Counted from the first letter of the stretch, positions 1-9,712 are shown. The stretch: 64,000 nucleotides of DNA from Rossellomorea sp. AcN35-11 (GCA_030388825.1 CP128835.1:434001-498000); one strand, 5' to 3'. Translations and numbers: made by a program. Notes: generated by a model not told the origin, from the letters alone.

Positions 1-2148
1 GGCATTCTTCATAACATTCAGAATGACTTGTTTCATCTGATGGGAATCACAATCGACTTCCGCTTCTTCAACAGAAAACCGCACATCCACCCCTTGCTTC
101 AGGCACTCCATCTTGATGAATTCCACCGAGCTTGTAAGAAGGGATGTCAAGGACGTTAAGGAAAATTGAACAGCTCTCGGTTTCGCTAAGGCAAGAAATT
201 CATTAGTGATGATTTCGATCCGGTCAAGCTCTCCCTGGATGACACCCAAGTAAAAGTCATCCTTTGCGTTTTCCTTCATGAGCTGCAGGAACCCCTTCAG
301 TGTCGTCAATGGATTCCTGATTTCGTGGGCGACACCGGCCGCAAGTTGTCCGATCATGGCTAGCTGCTCGGATTTCTTCAGTAAATCTTCGTTTCGCTTT
401 TTCTCGGATAAATCACGGATGATGGCTGAAATACCTATCAGGTTCCCGCTGTCATTCAGGATCGGATTCATATTGAAGGCAATTTCGATAGGGTTTCCAT
501 CTTTCCGGTATCGTACCGTTTCATAATCCTTAATCCGTTTCCCAGCCATTACCGTAGTCAGGTTTTGTTTAAATTGAACGATTTGTTCTTCTTGATGAAG
601 GAAAGTGATTTCCCTGCCAGTGATTTCTTCCTTATTCCATCCAAACATGGTCTCAAACTGCTGGTTCACCTTTAAAACTTTCCCTTCAGGGTCGAGGAGG
701 GCAATTCCATCACCGGCATGTTCAAAGTACGCTTCCAGCAGCTCTTTCGCTTCTTTCAACTCTTCCTCTATATTCACTTTTTCAGTGATATCCTGCCCAA
801 ATCCATAAATCCCGATCACTCTTTTTTTGATCCGGATCGGGATATTCGTCACCGTTACATAACTTTTACCACCTTTTCCATTCTCAAAGGTGGTGATGAA
901 TCTTGACGCTTCGCCTTCCAGGGCGATATTGAAATGATCGATGGCATCTTGCCGGCCGGATTCCGCAATAAATTTAGTGAAATGGCTCCCAATCATCTGA
1001 GGAGAGATGTGATTCCATTGATTCTTTACAGCAGGGTTCACTTCCTGGATGATTCCTTTTGTATCCACCATGTAGATATTATCCGGGCTGTATTTGACTA
1101 TGGACTTATACTTTTGCTCGCTTTCCATCAGCTTTCTCTGAATATCTTTGATGAGGGATATATCCGAAATGGAGCAGATGATTTCTGTCACCTTACCATG
1201 CTGAAGCACGGGAACCATGGAAGCCAGATACTCAAGGCCCTTGTATTCATCCTCATAAGTCAACTCTTCCCCGTTTTCCCAGATATGGTTAAGCTTAGGC
1301 AGGATCTTCCCTATGTGACCGGAATCGAACACGGCTTCAATGGTTTTCCCAATCACATTCAAAGGCTCGATGTTCAATTTTTTCAAAAGCTCTCCTGCTG
1401 CCATCTTTATGACGAAATCATCGTTTTTCTTGTGGATTTTATAAGTGATCGTTTTCTGAAGCCTAAGGGTAGTCTCCAGTTCCGCTTTCAATGATACCAA
1501 TTCATTTTCATAGTTTTTCTTTTCAGTGATATCATGCAGAATGATTCCGACGCTGTCTACGGTCCCATCACTTCTGTAGTTGGCAGGAGAAATCGTAATA
1601 TCACATGTCACTTTACGGTCATCATTCATGATGAAGGTGATTTCTTCCCCAGTGGTGTTCATTCCCCTTAATCCGTTCCTTACCAGATGGACAAACGCTT
1701 GATTCTGCAATGGTGTCTGAATGCACAGGGACTCACCCAATACTAGTTCCGAAAAATGAAACAGTTCCTGGAAGGATTGATTCATCTCCACTACCTTCCC
1801 ATTTTTATCAAGGATGCACACACAAGTAGGTGTGTTATGTATTAGGGACTCATAAATTGCCGAACGTGAATTATTGGAATAATCATGGGAAACATGCTTC
1901 TCTCCGCGAGCCTCAGGTACAATCATCACTAACTCTTTATGCTCCTCTATTGGTTTTCGCTTGAATGTATAAGAACGATGGTTTAACCGAATGGATGAAT
2001 CTTCATCATCCAGAATTTTCTGAAGGAGGTTATCTTCCTGCAAGGTCAACCCTTTCCATTCCTCGTTCTCTTCTAAAAAGGTTCGGTTTTTCACATGAAT
2101 GATTGCTGCCGGGACTGGGATCGAGACAATACTTATTGAGGATTGCAT
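1..2148 (-). CDS. Multi-PAS sensor histidine kinase (partial, C-terminus beyond window)
   Basis: The frame is open from an ATG at 2148 to the window edge, about 716 codons. Conceptual translation shows several PAS-type segments (roughly residues 115-245, 260-365, 370-485 and 490-610), linked by the usual ITEK/ISDLS-type PAC ends. A HisKA dimerisation helix follows with phospho-acceptor motif GVAHEIRNPLTTLKG near residue 620. The N box of the ATPase domain (QVILNVMKNA) is cut at position 1. No transmembrane helix or signal peptide is apparent, so it should be cytosolic. The layout matches the sporulation-type kinases (KinA/KinE family) of Bacillus, but phosphorelay membership is inference; the H-box is the KinA/KinE/NtrB kind. 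No response regulator gene is next to it, as is usual for orphan phosphorelay kinases. About 100 C-terminal residues are missing from view. Confidence 0.85.
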   Translation of the reverse strand, partial: MQSSISIVSIPVPAAIIHVKNRTFLEENEEWKGLTLQEDNLLQKILDDEDSSIRLNHRSYTFKRKPIEEHKELVMIVPEARGEKHVSHDYSNNSRSAIYESLIHNTPTCVCILDKNGKVVEMNQSFQELFHFSELVLGESLCIQTPLQNQAFVHLVRNGLRGMNTTGEEITFIMNDDRKVTCDITISPANYRSDGTVDSVGIILHDITEKKNYENELVSLKAELETTLRLQKTITYKIHKKNDDFVIKMAAGELLKKLNIEPLNVIGKTIEAVFDSGHIGKILPKLNHIWENGEELTYEDEYKGLEYLASMVPVLQHGKVTEIICSISDISLIKDIQRKLMESEQKYKSIVKYSPDNIYMVDTKGIIQEVNPAVKNQWNHISPQMIGSHFTKFIAESGRQDAIDHFNIALEGEASRFITTFENGKGGKSYVTVTNIPIRIKKRVIGIYGFGQDITEKVNIEEELKEAKELLEAYFEHAGDGIALLDPEGKVLKVNQQFETMFGWNKEEITGREITFLHQEEQIVQFKQNLTTVMAGKRIKDYETVRYRKDGNPIEIAFNMNPILNDSGNLIGISAIIRDLSEKKRNEDLLKKSEQLAMIGQLAAGVAHEIRNPLTTLKGFLQLMKENAKDDFYLGVIQGELDRIEIITNEFLALAKPRAVQFSLTSLTSLLTSSVEFIKMECLKQGVDVRFSVEEAEVDCDSHQMKQVILNVMKNA

Positions 2149-2234
2149 ATCAGCTATAGTTCCTTCCTTTTCCAACGTTATTTACCATCATTTTACCTTA
2201 CCTGTATAAACATATAAATGACGAATATGGACCA

Positions 2235-2270
2235 ATAAAAAAACCCGGGCTTGATTATCTCCCCGGGTTC
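2235..2270 (-). terminator. Rho-independent terminator of psuKG
   Basis: Arms AACCCGGG and CCCGGGTT flank a 12-base loop just after the psuG stop, followed on the minus strand by a run of seven T. Confidence 0.85.
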
Positions 2271-2285
2271 CACCTTAGAATTGTT

Positions 2286-3221
2286 CTAGAAGGTTCCTGC
2301 CACTGTGCGCTTTGCATACTGTACAGCGATATCCGCCCCTACACGGGCATTGTTCTTTACAAGTGCGATATTGGCTGTAAGGCTCTTTCCATCTGTCAAC
2401 TCCTTCACCTTTCCAAGGAGGAACGGTGTGGCATCCTTTCCTGCTATTCCTTGATCATCCGCTTCTTCCAGCGCCCTGTTTATGATTCGGTTCATCTCGT
2501 TTTCGTCCATGGCATTTTCGGAAGGGATCGGATTGGCGATAACCACGCCCCCCTTTAAGCCCAGGTCCCATTTTGCTCTTAAAATATCTGCCGTTTCTTC
2601 AGGACTGTCCACTTTATAGTTCACTGAAAACGGACTGCTCCGTGTATAAAAAGCCGGTAAAGAGCCGGTTCCGAATCCTAGTACAGGGACCCCTTTAGTT
2701 TCCAGGTATTCCATGGTCAACCCTATATCGAGGATGGATTTAGCACCTGCACAAACTACAGCCACATTTGTCGAGGCAAGTTCCTCAAGATCTGCCGAAA
2801 CATCCATCGTCACTTCCCCATTGCGGTGCACACCGCCTATTCCTCCGGTCACAAACACCGAGATTTCTGCAAGCTCGGCGCAGATCATGGTGGCGGCGAC
2901 TGTTGTCGCCCCGTCTCTTTTAGAGGCAAGAATATATGGAATGTCCCGACGGCTTGCCTTGATCACATCTGTGGCTTGTCCTAAATATTCCAGCTCTTCA
3001 TGGGAAAGTCCAATCTTGATTTTCCCATTTAACAGGGCAATCGTTGCAGGCACTGCCCCCTTTGAACGAATGATGTCTTCCACTTCCCTTGCCGTTATCA
3101 CATTCTGTGGATATGGCATACCGTGTGAAATGATCGTTGATTCAAGTGCCACAATGGCCTTTCCTGTTTTCCTTGCTTCTGACACTTCCTCTGAGTATTC
3201 GATATATGAATTGATGTTCAC
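2286..3221 (-). CDS. psuG: Pseudouridine-5'-phosphate glycosidase
   Basis: This is a 311-residue protein of the PsuG/IndA family, which reversibly splits pseudouridine 5'-phosphate into uracil and ribose 5-phosphate. Recognisable family segments are ALESTIISHGMPYPQN near residues 26-41, FVTGGIGGVHR near 120-130 and the late ANPIPSENAMD near 225-235. Length fits the family (about 300-310). It starts with GTG behind GGGGGAA and lies 16 bases downstream of the psuK frame, so the two form an operon for pseudouridine salvage: PsuK phosphorylates pseudouridine and PsuG cleaves the product. The enzyme is cytosolic and Mn-dependent in studied homologues. A terminator follows directly. Confidence 0.95.
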   Translation of the reverse strand: MNINSYIEYSEEVSEARKTGKAIVALESTIISHGMPYPQNVITAREVEDIIRSKGAVPATIALLNGKIKIGLSHEELEYLGQATDVIKASRRDIPYILASKRDGATTVAATMICAELAEISVFVTGGIGGVHRNGEVTMDVSADLEELASTNVAVVCAGAKSILDIGLTMEYLETKGVPVLGFGTGSLPAFYTRSSPFSVNYKVDSPEETADILRAKWDLGLKGGVVIANPIPSENAMDENEMNRIINRALEEADDQGIAGKDATPFLLGKVKELTDGKSLTANIALVKNNARVGADIAVQYAKRTVAGTF

Positions 3222-3237
3222 GTCTGTTTCCCCCTAA

Positions 3238-4333
3238 TCAATAATAAAGACTGAACTCCTGTTGGAGCTTGGATTTGTTCAATGCAGGTGCCACTGTAAA
3301 CTTGGACTGAAGTGTAATCGACGAGCAGGTCACTCCGATTCTGCAGGCACCGTCTGTGTCGGACCCTTTTAAATAACCGAACAATATCCCGGCAACCAGG
3401 GCATCTCCTGCCCCTGTCACATCTGTGACTTCGACTTCGGGAGGCAGGACAGCCCTTGCCTCTTGATACGTCGTATAATAGATCAATCCTTGATCTCCCC
3501 GGGTGATCACAGTCCTTTCTGCCCCTCTTTTCGTGATCTCTTTGGCTGCTTTAAAATAGTCGCCCTCCGTCTCGATCTTCATTCCCAGATACGCTTCGGC
3601 CTCTCCTTTGTTGCAGATGAACCAGGTGACTCCTTCCAATGATGGTGGAAGCTTCAGCACTTTCGGTTCTGATACGGGGATGACCGTTAAGGAGACCCCC
3701 TCCGTTTGACACCTTCGAATGATATGCTTGAGCACATCTTCAGGAAAATTAGTGTCAAGGAGCACCATTTCCGATGAAGCAATCACTCCCCATCTCTTAT
3801 TGATGAAATCTATGTCAACGCTTTCATAAATGTTCATATCTGCTACGGCAAACAGCATTTCCCCTGCTTCATCAAGAATCGCTGAGTACGCCCCCGTCCT
3901 TTGATTGCCCATCCGCTGGGAAGAAGAAACATCTGCAAAAGATTTTGTTTGAGCCAGCAGCCAGCTTCCTTCCGTATCTTCGCCTACGACGGTTATTAAA
4001 TTGGATGGTTTCCCCAGACGCCCTAAATTCTCTGCAATATTTCGCGCCACGCCGCCGGCCGATTGTTCTGTTTTCCCTGGATTTGATGTTTCAGGCATCA
4101 ACTTGCCGTCCAGTCTGCAACTTCCGGTCGATATTGGCTCCCCCTATACATGTTATGCCTTTCTTATTAGGCAGAACATATGCACGACCTAAAATCTTTC
4201 CCTGCTTAACCAGACTTGAAATATACCCAGCCACTGCAGAACGTGACATCCCGCTTCGCTCCGATAATTCCTGCTGGGACATAAACGGATTTTCCTCAAT
4301 ATACTTCAACAAAAGCTTTTCTTTCTCATTCAT
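3238..4333 (-). pseudogene. psuK: Helix-turn-helix / PfkB-family pseudouridine kinase, frameshifted
   Basis: Two overlapping frames together encode about 365 residues. The first (4333 down to about 4110) has a winged helix-turn-helix (SQQELSERSGMSRSAVAGYI) and the start of a PfkB kinase (CIGGANIDRKLQT). The second (to 3238) carries the rest, including the GGVARNIAENLGRLG ribokinase signature and the DVTGAGDALVAG ATP/anion-hole motif. Removing one G from the GG at 4110-4111 joins them as ANIDRKLQTDGKLMPETSNPG, so a one-base excess explains the break. The ATG at 4333 follows AGGGGTGG. The gene pairs with psuG; the kinase makes pseudouridine 5'-phosphate. The fused DNA-binding domain suggests it also regulates its own operon. 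The break is more likely a sequencing error than decay, since both halves are well kept. Confidence 0.85.
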
Positions 4334-4358
4334 ACGTTCCACCCCTATAAAGAAAAGT

Positions 4359-4387
4359 AACTTTTGTTAATATTCTAAACTTTTGTT
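4359..4387 (-). promoter_or_regulatory. Direct repeats upstream of psuK, candidate operator
   Basis: AACTTTTGTT occurs at 4359-4368 and again at 4378-4387, 19 bases apart, just upstream of psuK. The spacing is close to two helical turns, and the site could bind the helix-turn-helix domain of PsuK. The repeats are seen; the binding is inference. Confidence 0.35.
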
Positions 4388-4477
4388 TGTTTTTACACAA
4401 GATGGAATATAAGGAAATAATATATATGCTTTTGACGATACTCAAAACATAGACAGAGAATAGTCTGTGTACCTGCT

Positions 4478-4519
4478 GAAAAAAAGACCTGCCTCTCCGT
4501 CTGGAAAAACAAGTCTTTA
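4478..4519 (-). terminator. Terminator of the AGCS symporter gene
   Basis: AAAGACTTG pairs with CAGGTCTTT on the minus strand, followed by a T run, just beyond the stop at 4523. Confidence 0.75.
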
Positions 4520-4522
4520 TCT

Positions 4523-5914
4523 CTATGATATTTTCTTTTCTTTTACCTTCCCTGTGTCTTTCAAGTAATACTTCTCTGAAGTGAAGAACTCATCTGTGAG
4601 TCTCTTAACCTCTTTGCTCAGGAGAAGGACGGCAATGATATTCGGGATTAAGATTGCGGCAAGGGCCAGGTCAAGGAATTGCCAAATGACTTTCGCCCCT
4701 CCCACAGAACCGAGAACAATTGCAGCGGTATAGACGACTTTGATTCCATATGCTGCCTTCAATCCAAAAAGGAATTCAGCCTGCTTCGCTCCATAAAAAA
4801 CGATGACGATGATCGTGGATAAGACAAAGAATATTAAAGAAACCGTGACGAGGATTCCCCCGAAATCACCGAAGTATCGTGTAAAGGCCTCTGTTGTAAG
4901 CGCTGAAGGATCATCAAGGGCGTTTTCAGCCGTCCATACCCCTGACGATAACACGACGAATGCCGTTGCCGTACAAACAATAATGGTATCAATGACTATC
5001 CCTATAATAGCCCAAAGCCCCTGCCGAACGGGATGGTCTGTTTGCGCTGCCGCATGAGCAATCGGGGCGGTACCAAGACCTGCCTCATTGGAGTATAATC
5101 CCCGTGCAAATCCCCATCTGATCGTCTCTGCCACTGCCACACCGGCGAACCCACCCATTGCCGACATCGGTTGGAAGGCATGGGAGAGAATCAAGCTGAA
5201 GAATTCAGGGACGGCATCCAAGTTCATGAACAAGATCACCAATGCGCTTCCCACATAGATCAGAGCCATGAAAGGAACAAAAATTTCCGTCACTTTACCG
5301 ATACGCTTGATTCCACCAAAGACAATTAAGACCACGATGAGAGCTACGACAATCCCGGTGATAAGGGAATCTACCTGAAATGTCTCTTCTACAGTCGAGG
5401 CGACAGCATTTCCCTGCACCATCACACTTGGAATCAGTTCAATCATAAGGGCAAATGCGAACCAAACACCGAGCCACTTCATGTTAAGTCCTTTCGCCAT
5501 GTAATACATGGGACCGCCAACATACTCGCCCTGTTCATTCTTCTCCCGATAGTGGACCGCGAGCACACTCTCTGAAAACTTAAGGGCCATTCCAATCAGG
5601 GCAATCACCCACATCCAAAAAATCGCCCCGGGTCCACCAAACATGATCGCTGCGGGAACTCCTACGATATTCGCTGCCCCTATGGTGGACGATAGCGCTG
5701 AAGTCAATGCCTGCAGCGGAGTCACTGTTCCTTCTCCCTTCGGCTTCTTAAACACACTTCCCACCGTTTGCTTAAATATGTAGAGAGGATAACGGAATTG
5801 TATGAATTTCAATAAAAATGTCAAATACAATCCTGTTACACCGAGGACGATGATCAGGGGCGGACCCCATAACCAAGCAGAAACTTTACCGATGATGTCG
5901 TAAAACGTATCCAA
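4523..5914 (-). CDS. Sodium:alanine/glycine symporter (AGCS family, AlsT-like)
   Basis: This polytopic membrane protein of 463 residues belongs to the alanine/glycine:cation symporter family, which imports small neutral amino acids with Na+. Family hallmarks are ALSSTIGAANIVGVPAAI near residue 80 and RGLYSNEAGLGTAPIAHA near 275, with roughly eleven hydrophobic helices. The start is taken as TTG at 5914 because AAAGGAGGATCAC lies directly before it; an upstream ATG at 5941 has no such site. It is a single gene with its own terminator. Substrate cannot be settled from sequence; Bacillus AlsT imports alanine or glutamine. Confidence 0.9.
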   Translation of the reverse strand: MDTFYDIIGKVSAWLWGPPLIIVLGVTGLYLTFLLKFIQFRYPLYIFKQTVGSVFKKPKGEGTVTPLQALTSALSSTIGAANIVGVPAAIMFGGPGAIFWMWVIALIGMALKFSESVLAVHYREKNEQGEYVGGPMYYMAKGLNMKWLGVWFAFALMIELIPSVMVQGNAVASTVEETFQVDSLITGIVVALIVVLIVFGGIKRIGKVTEIFVPFMALIYVGSALVILFMNLDAVPEFFSLILSHAFQPMSAMGGFAGVAVAETIRWGFARGLYSNEAGLGTAPIAHAAAQTDHPVRQGLWAIIGIVIDTIIVCTATAFVVLSSGVWTAENALDDPSALTTEAFTRYFGDFGGILVTVSLIFFVLSTIIVIVFYGAKQAEFLFGLKAAYGIKVVYTAAIVLGSVGGAKVIWQFLDLALAAILIPNIIAVLLLSKEVKRLTDEFFTSEKYYLKDTGKVKEKKIS

Positions 5915-6193
5915 TTGTGATCCTCCTTTAAATGAAAACAATGGCTAAGGTTTGGAATGAAGGTATAGGAAGAGGCATGATAGATTGCGGTGAATATATG
6001 TATAACTCTGCTTCCCTTACTTGAAATCCCCTTTTCCATATTCAATAGCCATTACTTTCAAAAACTTTTTTCAAACTTTTCCCTTAATTGGGAGCAATAA
6101 AACATTTTGTTTGAAAATGGTTCCAAGGAGGTGGGTACATGGCTTATTTCAGCAAAATCCGTTCATTTCCCTGGAAATAAGCCAACATAAGAC

Positions 6194-6226
6194 AAAAAAA
6201 TCTGCAGCAAAACCGCAGATTTTTTT
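6194..6226 (-). terminator. Terminator of motAB
   Basis: ATCTGCGG and CTGCAGAT-type arms (AAATCTGC / GCAGATTT) with A and T runs on both sides, immediately after motB. It could work in both directions. Confidence 0.85.
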
Positions 6227-6230
6227 ATTT

Positions 6231-7019
6231 TCACTCTGAAACCCTTGGCAGAATCAATACTTCCACCCGGCGGTTTTGCCCCCGTCCTTCAGATGTGGAG
6301 TTTTCGGCAATCGGTTCGAATTCCCCGAATCCTTTTGCACTGAACCATTGTGGGTCAAGTTTCGGATTGTCCAGGATAATTTTCATGAAATTGACCGCCC
6401 GCATCACGCTAAGCTCCCAATTGGAGTCAAATTCCGCATTACTGATCGGGACATTGTCCGTATGTCCGCTGATGATGATATTTCGCGGGGGATTCATTTC
6501 AAGAAGGGCGGATAATTCCTCAGCCACCCTCAAATCGCTGTCCTGGACGCTGGCAGATCCGGAATCGAATAATACGTTGTCCCGGATCGTCAGTAGCAGC
6601 CCCTCATCCGTTAGCTTCGTGACAAATTGAAGCTCTAAATGATTCGTTTCGATATATTGATTGATTTTCTCTTGAATTTCTTTTAACTCTTCCTGATCCT
6701 TCAGAAAAGCCTGTTTTTTCAACTCTTGTTCCGAGAGTTTCTTTTCTTTTTCCTCATTATCACTTGATGAGGCTGCCTGTTTACTTTCGTCACCGGATTG
6801 TTGTGGTGCTACCGGGCTTGGGAATTCCATCATTCCCGTTCCTCCTGTGAAGATTTCACTGAATACCTGGGATAGCTCAGCGAATTTCTTAGCATCCACG
6901 GAGCTTGAAGCATAAAGGACGATAAACAGGGCCAGTAATAGAGTAAGCAGGTCCGCATAAGGAATCAGCCAGGACTCGTCTATATGCTCGTCATCATGTT
7001 TTTTCTTACGCCGCCTCAT
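6231..7019 (-). CDS. motB: Flagellar motor stator protein MotB
   Basis: This 262-residue stator subunit has a basic N-terminus (MRRRKKKHDDEH), one transmembrane helix with the proton-binding aspartate D23 in PYADLLTLLLALFIVLYASS, a charged linker and a C-terminal OmpA-like peptidoglycan-binding domain (IIISGHTDNVPI, and the late AEGRGQNRRVEVLIL). Length and all segments fit Bacillus MotB. Its start overlaps the end of motA by 14 bases, so the two are translationally coupled. With MotA it forms the H+ channel that drives the flagellum. The conserved TM aspartate and MotA-type partner argue for proton rather than sodium coupling. Confidence 0.95.
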   Translation of the reverse strand: MRRRKKKHDDEHIDESWLIPYADLLTLLLALFIVLYASSSVDAKKFAELSQVFSEIFTGGTGMMEFPSPVAPQQSGDESKQAASSSDNEEKEKKLSEQELKKQAFLKDQEELKEIQEKINQYIETNHLELQFVTKLTDEGLLLTIRDNVLFDSGSASVQDSDLRVAEELSALLEMNPPRNIIISGHTDNVPISNAEFDSNWELSVMRAVNFMKIILDNPKLDPQWFSAKGFGEFEPIAENSTSEGRGQNRRVEVLILPRVSE

Positions 7020-7797
7020 CCTCTACCCCCTTTAACAATTGTAATCGTTCACTTGCAGGCAGGTAGGAAGCAAGTTTCTGTTCAATCACACGTGGGGATT
7101 CACCCTCAATAATGGATAAAATCCCTTCCACCATCATCATCTTCAACTGTACTTCACGCTTTGATTTACGCTTCAGCTTATTGGCGAAAGGATGCCAAAG
7201 AACATATCCCGTGAAAATCCCCAGCAGCGTTGCAACAAAAGCCGCAGAAATGGCATGTCCAAGTTCATCGGTATTGTCCATATGACCTAATGCAGCAATC
7301 AGTCCAATGACGGCTCCAAGTACGCCCAAAGTCGGAGCATAGGTACCTGCCTGTGTGAAAATCAGTGCTCCTGCACCATGCCGTTCTTCCATGGCATCAA
7401 TCTCTTCATGGAGCACATCCCTTATATAATCAGCGCTCTGTCCATCCACGGCTAAGGAAAGTCCGTCCCTTAAAAAAGGGTCATCAACTTCATGGGTTTT
7501 CGCTTCAAGGGCGAGGAGGCCTTCTTTACGGGCAAGATCTGCCACTTGTGAAAAGAATTTAATCGTTTCTTTCGGGTCCTGCAGTTTCTGTTCTTTAAAG
7601 AGTATCCCGAATAACTTCGGTACTTTTTTGATTTCATTGGTTGGGAATGCGATGGTCACTGCGGCCACCGTACCCAGTACAATAATCAGTAACGCTGCGG
7701 GGTTCACGAGTGCTACAGGGCTTACTCCCTTAAACACCATCCCCACTCCAACCGCTACCAATCCTAACATGACTCCTATTAAAGACGTCTTATCCAT
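7006..7797 (-). CDS. motA: Flagellar motor stator protein MotA
   Basis: The 263-residue protein has four transmembrane helices, a large cytoplasmic loop with the charged rotor-facing segment, and the conserved GTYAPTLGVLGAVIGLIAAL and ATLLGIFTGYVLWHPFANKL helices. The start MDKTSLIGVMLG matches Bacillus MotA closely. It is the first gene of a two-gene operon with motB. A sigma-D-like promoter (TCAA-N15-TCCGATAC) lies about 40-65 bases upstream, matching control by the motility sigma factor. Confidence 0.95.
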   Translation of the reverse strand: MDKTSLIGVMLGLVAVGVGMVFKGVSPVALVNPAALLIIVLGTVAAVTIAFPTNEIKKVPKLFGILFKEQKLQDPKETIKFFSQVADLARKEGLLALEAKTHEVDDPFLRDGLSLAVDGQSADYIRDVLHEEIDAMEERHGAGALIFTQAGTYAPTLGVLGAVIGLIAALGHMDNTDELGHAISAAFVATLLGIFTGYVLWHPFANKLKRKSKREVQLKMMMVEGILSIIEGESPRVIEQKLASYLPASERLQLLKGVEDEAA

Positions 7798-7834
7798 CTG
7801 ATCGCTCCACCTTACTCTTTGTAGTCTACTACTA

Positions 7835-7861
7835 GTATCGGATGGAACTTCTAATTATTGA
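7835..7861 (-). promoter_or_regulatory. Sigma-D-like promoter of motAB
   Basis: On the minus strand TCAA (7861-7858), 15 bases, then TCCGATAC (7842-7835), compared with the sigma-D consensus TAAA-N15-GCCGATAT. It is about 38 bases from the motA start. Confidence 0.5.
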
Positions 7862-7908
7862 GGTGCATCTTTTTTTGTAATTTTCTCAAAAATTACATTA
7901 TACCGGTA

Positions 7909-7936
7909 TAAAAGATCCTCCGACTTATGTCGATAT
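7909..7936 (+). promoter_or_regulatory. Sigma-D-like promoter of the chemoreceptor gene
   Basis: TAAA (7909-7912), 16 bases, then GTCGATAT (7929-7936), a near-perfect match to the Bacillus sigma-D consensus, 41 bases before the ATG. Confidence 0.65.
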
Positions 7937-7977
7937 ATGTATTATACAGGTGTCACTATTAAAAGGAGAGAAAAGTC

Positions 7978-9459
7978 ATGACCCCAGAACAATTGAAAGA
8001 AATCGATAGTAAACGAAAGAACCTGCTGCTTCTGGTCACCTATTCGATCAGCCTTATTGCAGCCCTCGTCTATTCCATCATGAATGAGTCAGGAAGCATA
8101 GCCGTAACCGTTTTTGCTTCCCAGATCATCCTACTGTCAGGATATTTTGTGGTTCTGCAGCTGATCTTAAAAAAACCACATTCCTTTGTCTATTACAGCA
8201 TTCCTACGGTTTATGCCATCATCGGCATTTGGTTGTTTTTAGAAGGATCCAATCCTACAGAATTAGTCATCTTATTATTCTTAGCTGTCATCAGCGCGAT
8301 TCACTTTAATCCGTTGATTTTTGGAATCGGTTACATATCCGGACTTATTTTATTTATTCTGAATGGAACACTGGCACCTGAAAACGATCCTGTCTTTACA
8401 GAATTGTTTATCCCCGGCTTGCTGGTCTATCTTCTGTTGGGGACGGTCCTTGGGGTGGTCATCCAGCTGAACCGCTCTCAATTCAAGCAGCTTCAGGAAT
8501 TCATCAGGATGACAGAAAGTGAGAGCATGAAAAAAGAAGAACAACGTAACGTTCTGCAAAGAGAATTATCCACCATCTCATCAAGCATCCACCAAATCAA
8601 CGATCAGATCCAGACTCATCTCGTCTCACATGATGAAATGAGGACGGCGGTGAATGAGATATCGGCGGGCAGCGTTACACAGAGCGATCAGATCAATAAC
8701 ATTGCCGGGGTTTCAGAGAAGACCATGAGTAAGATGGAAGAGGTTTCCGAGCTTTCGCATACCCTTACGGTCCACTCCACACAAGCGAATTCCATCGCTG
8801 TTTCAGGAAGCGAACGTGTCAGTGAACTGCAGGAAAGCATGATCGAACTGAAGAACATCATTGAAGGACTTCGTCACACCTTCAGTGAATTGACAAGTAA
8901 AATAGAAGAAACCAATTCGTTTATAGGCAGCATTCAGGACATTACGGATCAAACCAATCTACTGGCTTTGAATGCTTCCATTGAAGCCGCAAGGGCGGGA
9001 GAAGCCGGTCGTGGCTTCAGTATTGTGGCAGATGAAATTCGCAAGCTTGCAGAGATAACACGTAATACAGCAACCCGTATCAACGACAATCTTTCATCGG
9101 TTAATTCAGTGAACTCCTCTGCTGTTGAGATCATGAATTTAAGCTCGGAGAAATTGAATGAAAATGTGGGGGCTACCGGCGAGGTGACAGAATATTTCAC
9201 CACCCTGCGTGAGAAGCTCGCCTCCTTGTCCAGCGAGTTCATGACCCTTACCTCTACAGCAGCTGAGGTAAAAGGACAGACAGAAGAGGCTGAGTTGTCA
9301 ACGAAAGAATTAGCAGCTGTCATCCAGCAGACTTCTGCTGGCCTCGAGGAGATCAGCGCAACGATCGAAACCCTTCATGGGGACAACCAAACCATTGCCC
9401 AATATGTCCAGGATACGGCCGACAGTGCCATGCGAATTCAGCGAAGTGTGGAGTCCTAA
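7978..9459 (+). CDS. Methyl-accepting chemotaxis protein with polytopic N-terminal domain
   Basis: The 493-residue protein has five or six hydrophobic helices in residues 14-165 with almost no extracytoplasmic loop, then a cytoplasmic coiled-coil signalling domain. The conserved hairpin tip [27 protein letters not shown] identifies the MCP family (split here for length: tip begins near residue 320). There is no HAMP or Cache domain, so it may sense a membrane or internal signal rather than a periplasmic-type ligand. AAAAGGAGAG precedes the ATG. It faces motAB and has its own sigma-D-like promoter, tying it to motility. The ligand is unknown. Confidence 0.85.
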   Translation: MTPEQLKEIDSKRKNLLLLVTYSISLIAALVYSIMNESGSIAVTVFASQIILLSGYFVVLQLILKKPHSFVYYSIPTVYAIIGIWLFLEGSNPTELVILLFLAVISAIHFNPLIFGIGYISGLILFILNGTLAPENDPVFTELFIPGLLVYLLLGTVLGVVIQLNRSQFKQLQEFIRMTESESMKKEEQRNVLQRELSTISSSIHQINDQIQTHLVSHDEMRTAVNEISAGSVTQSDQINNIAGVSEKTMSKMEEVSELSHTLTVHSTQANSIAVSGSERVSELQESMIELKNIIEGLRHTFSELTSKIEETNSFIGSIQDITDQTNLLALNASIEAARAGEAGRGFSIVADEIRKLAEITRNTATRINDNLSSVNSVNSSAVEIMNLSSEKLNENVGATGEVTEYFTTLREKLASLSSEFMTLTSTAAEVKGQTEEAELSTKELAAVIQQTSAGLEEISATIETLHGDNQTIAQYVQDTADSAMRIQRSVES

Positions 9460-9508
9460 AATATGATACACTAATAGCATCATATGAGTACTAAAGGATG
9501 TGGCATTT

Positions 9509-9691
9509 TTGAAACGAATCATCATGATGATCCCCATCATGTTTATCGTAGCTGTAGTAGCGAACTGGATGCTTGAGAAAGGATATTCCGAGATCCCTTC
9601 CGATGCCAAGACCTTGATCATCATTGGGGCGGCACTCTTATCCGGAGCGGTTTCCTTCTTCTTGTTTAAAGATGAACGAGGAAATGAATAA
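9509..9691 (+). CDS. Small two-helix membrane protein, unknown function
   Basis: A 60-residue protein with two predicted membrane helices (MMIPIMFIVAVVANWML and TLIIIGAALLSGAVSFFLF) and a charged tail (KDERGNE). I choose TTG at 9509 because AAAGGA at 9493-9498 then has normal spacing; GTG at 9500 is the in-frame alternative with too short a gap. It lies 40 bases after the chemoreceptor gene and could be cotranscribed. I do not recognise the family. Confidence 0.5.
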   Translation: MKRIIMMIPIMFIVAVVANWMLEKGYSEIPSDAKTLIIIGAALLSGAVSFFLFKDERGNE

Positions 9692-9712
9692 AGAAGAGGC
9701 TCAGGGACAAAG

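Noticed and set aside
278..1494. Plus-strand open frames over the sensor kinase
   Set aside because: They lie antisense to a complete, well-conserved PAS/HisKA frame, lack ribosome sites and have no domain-like features.
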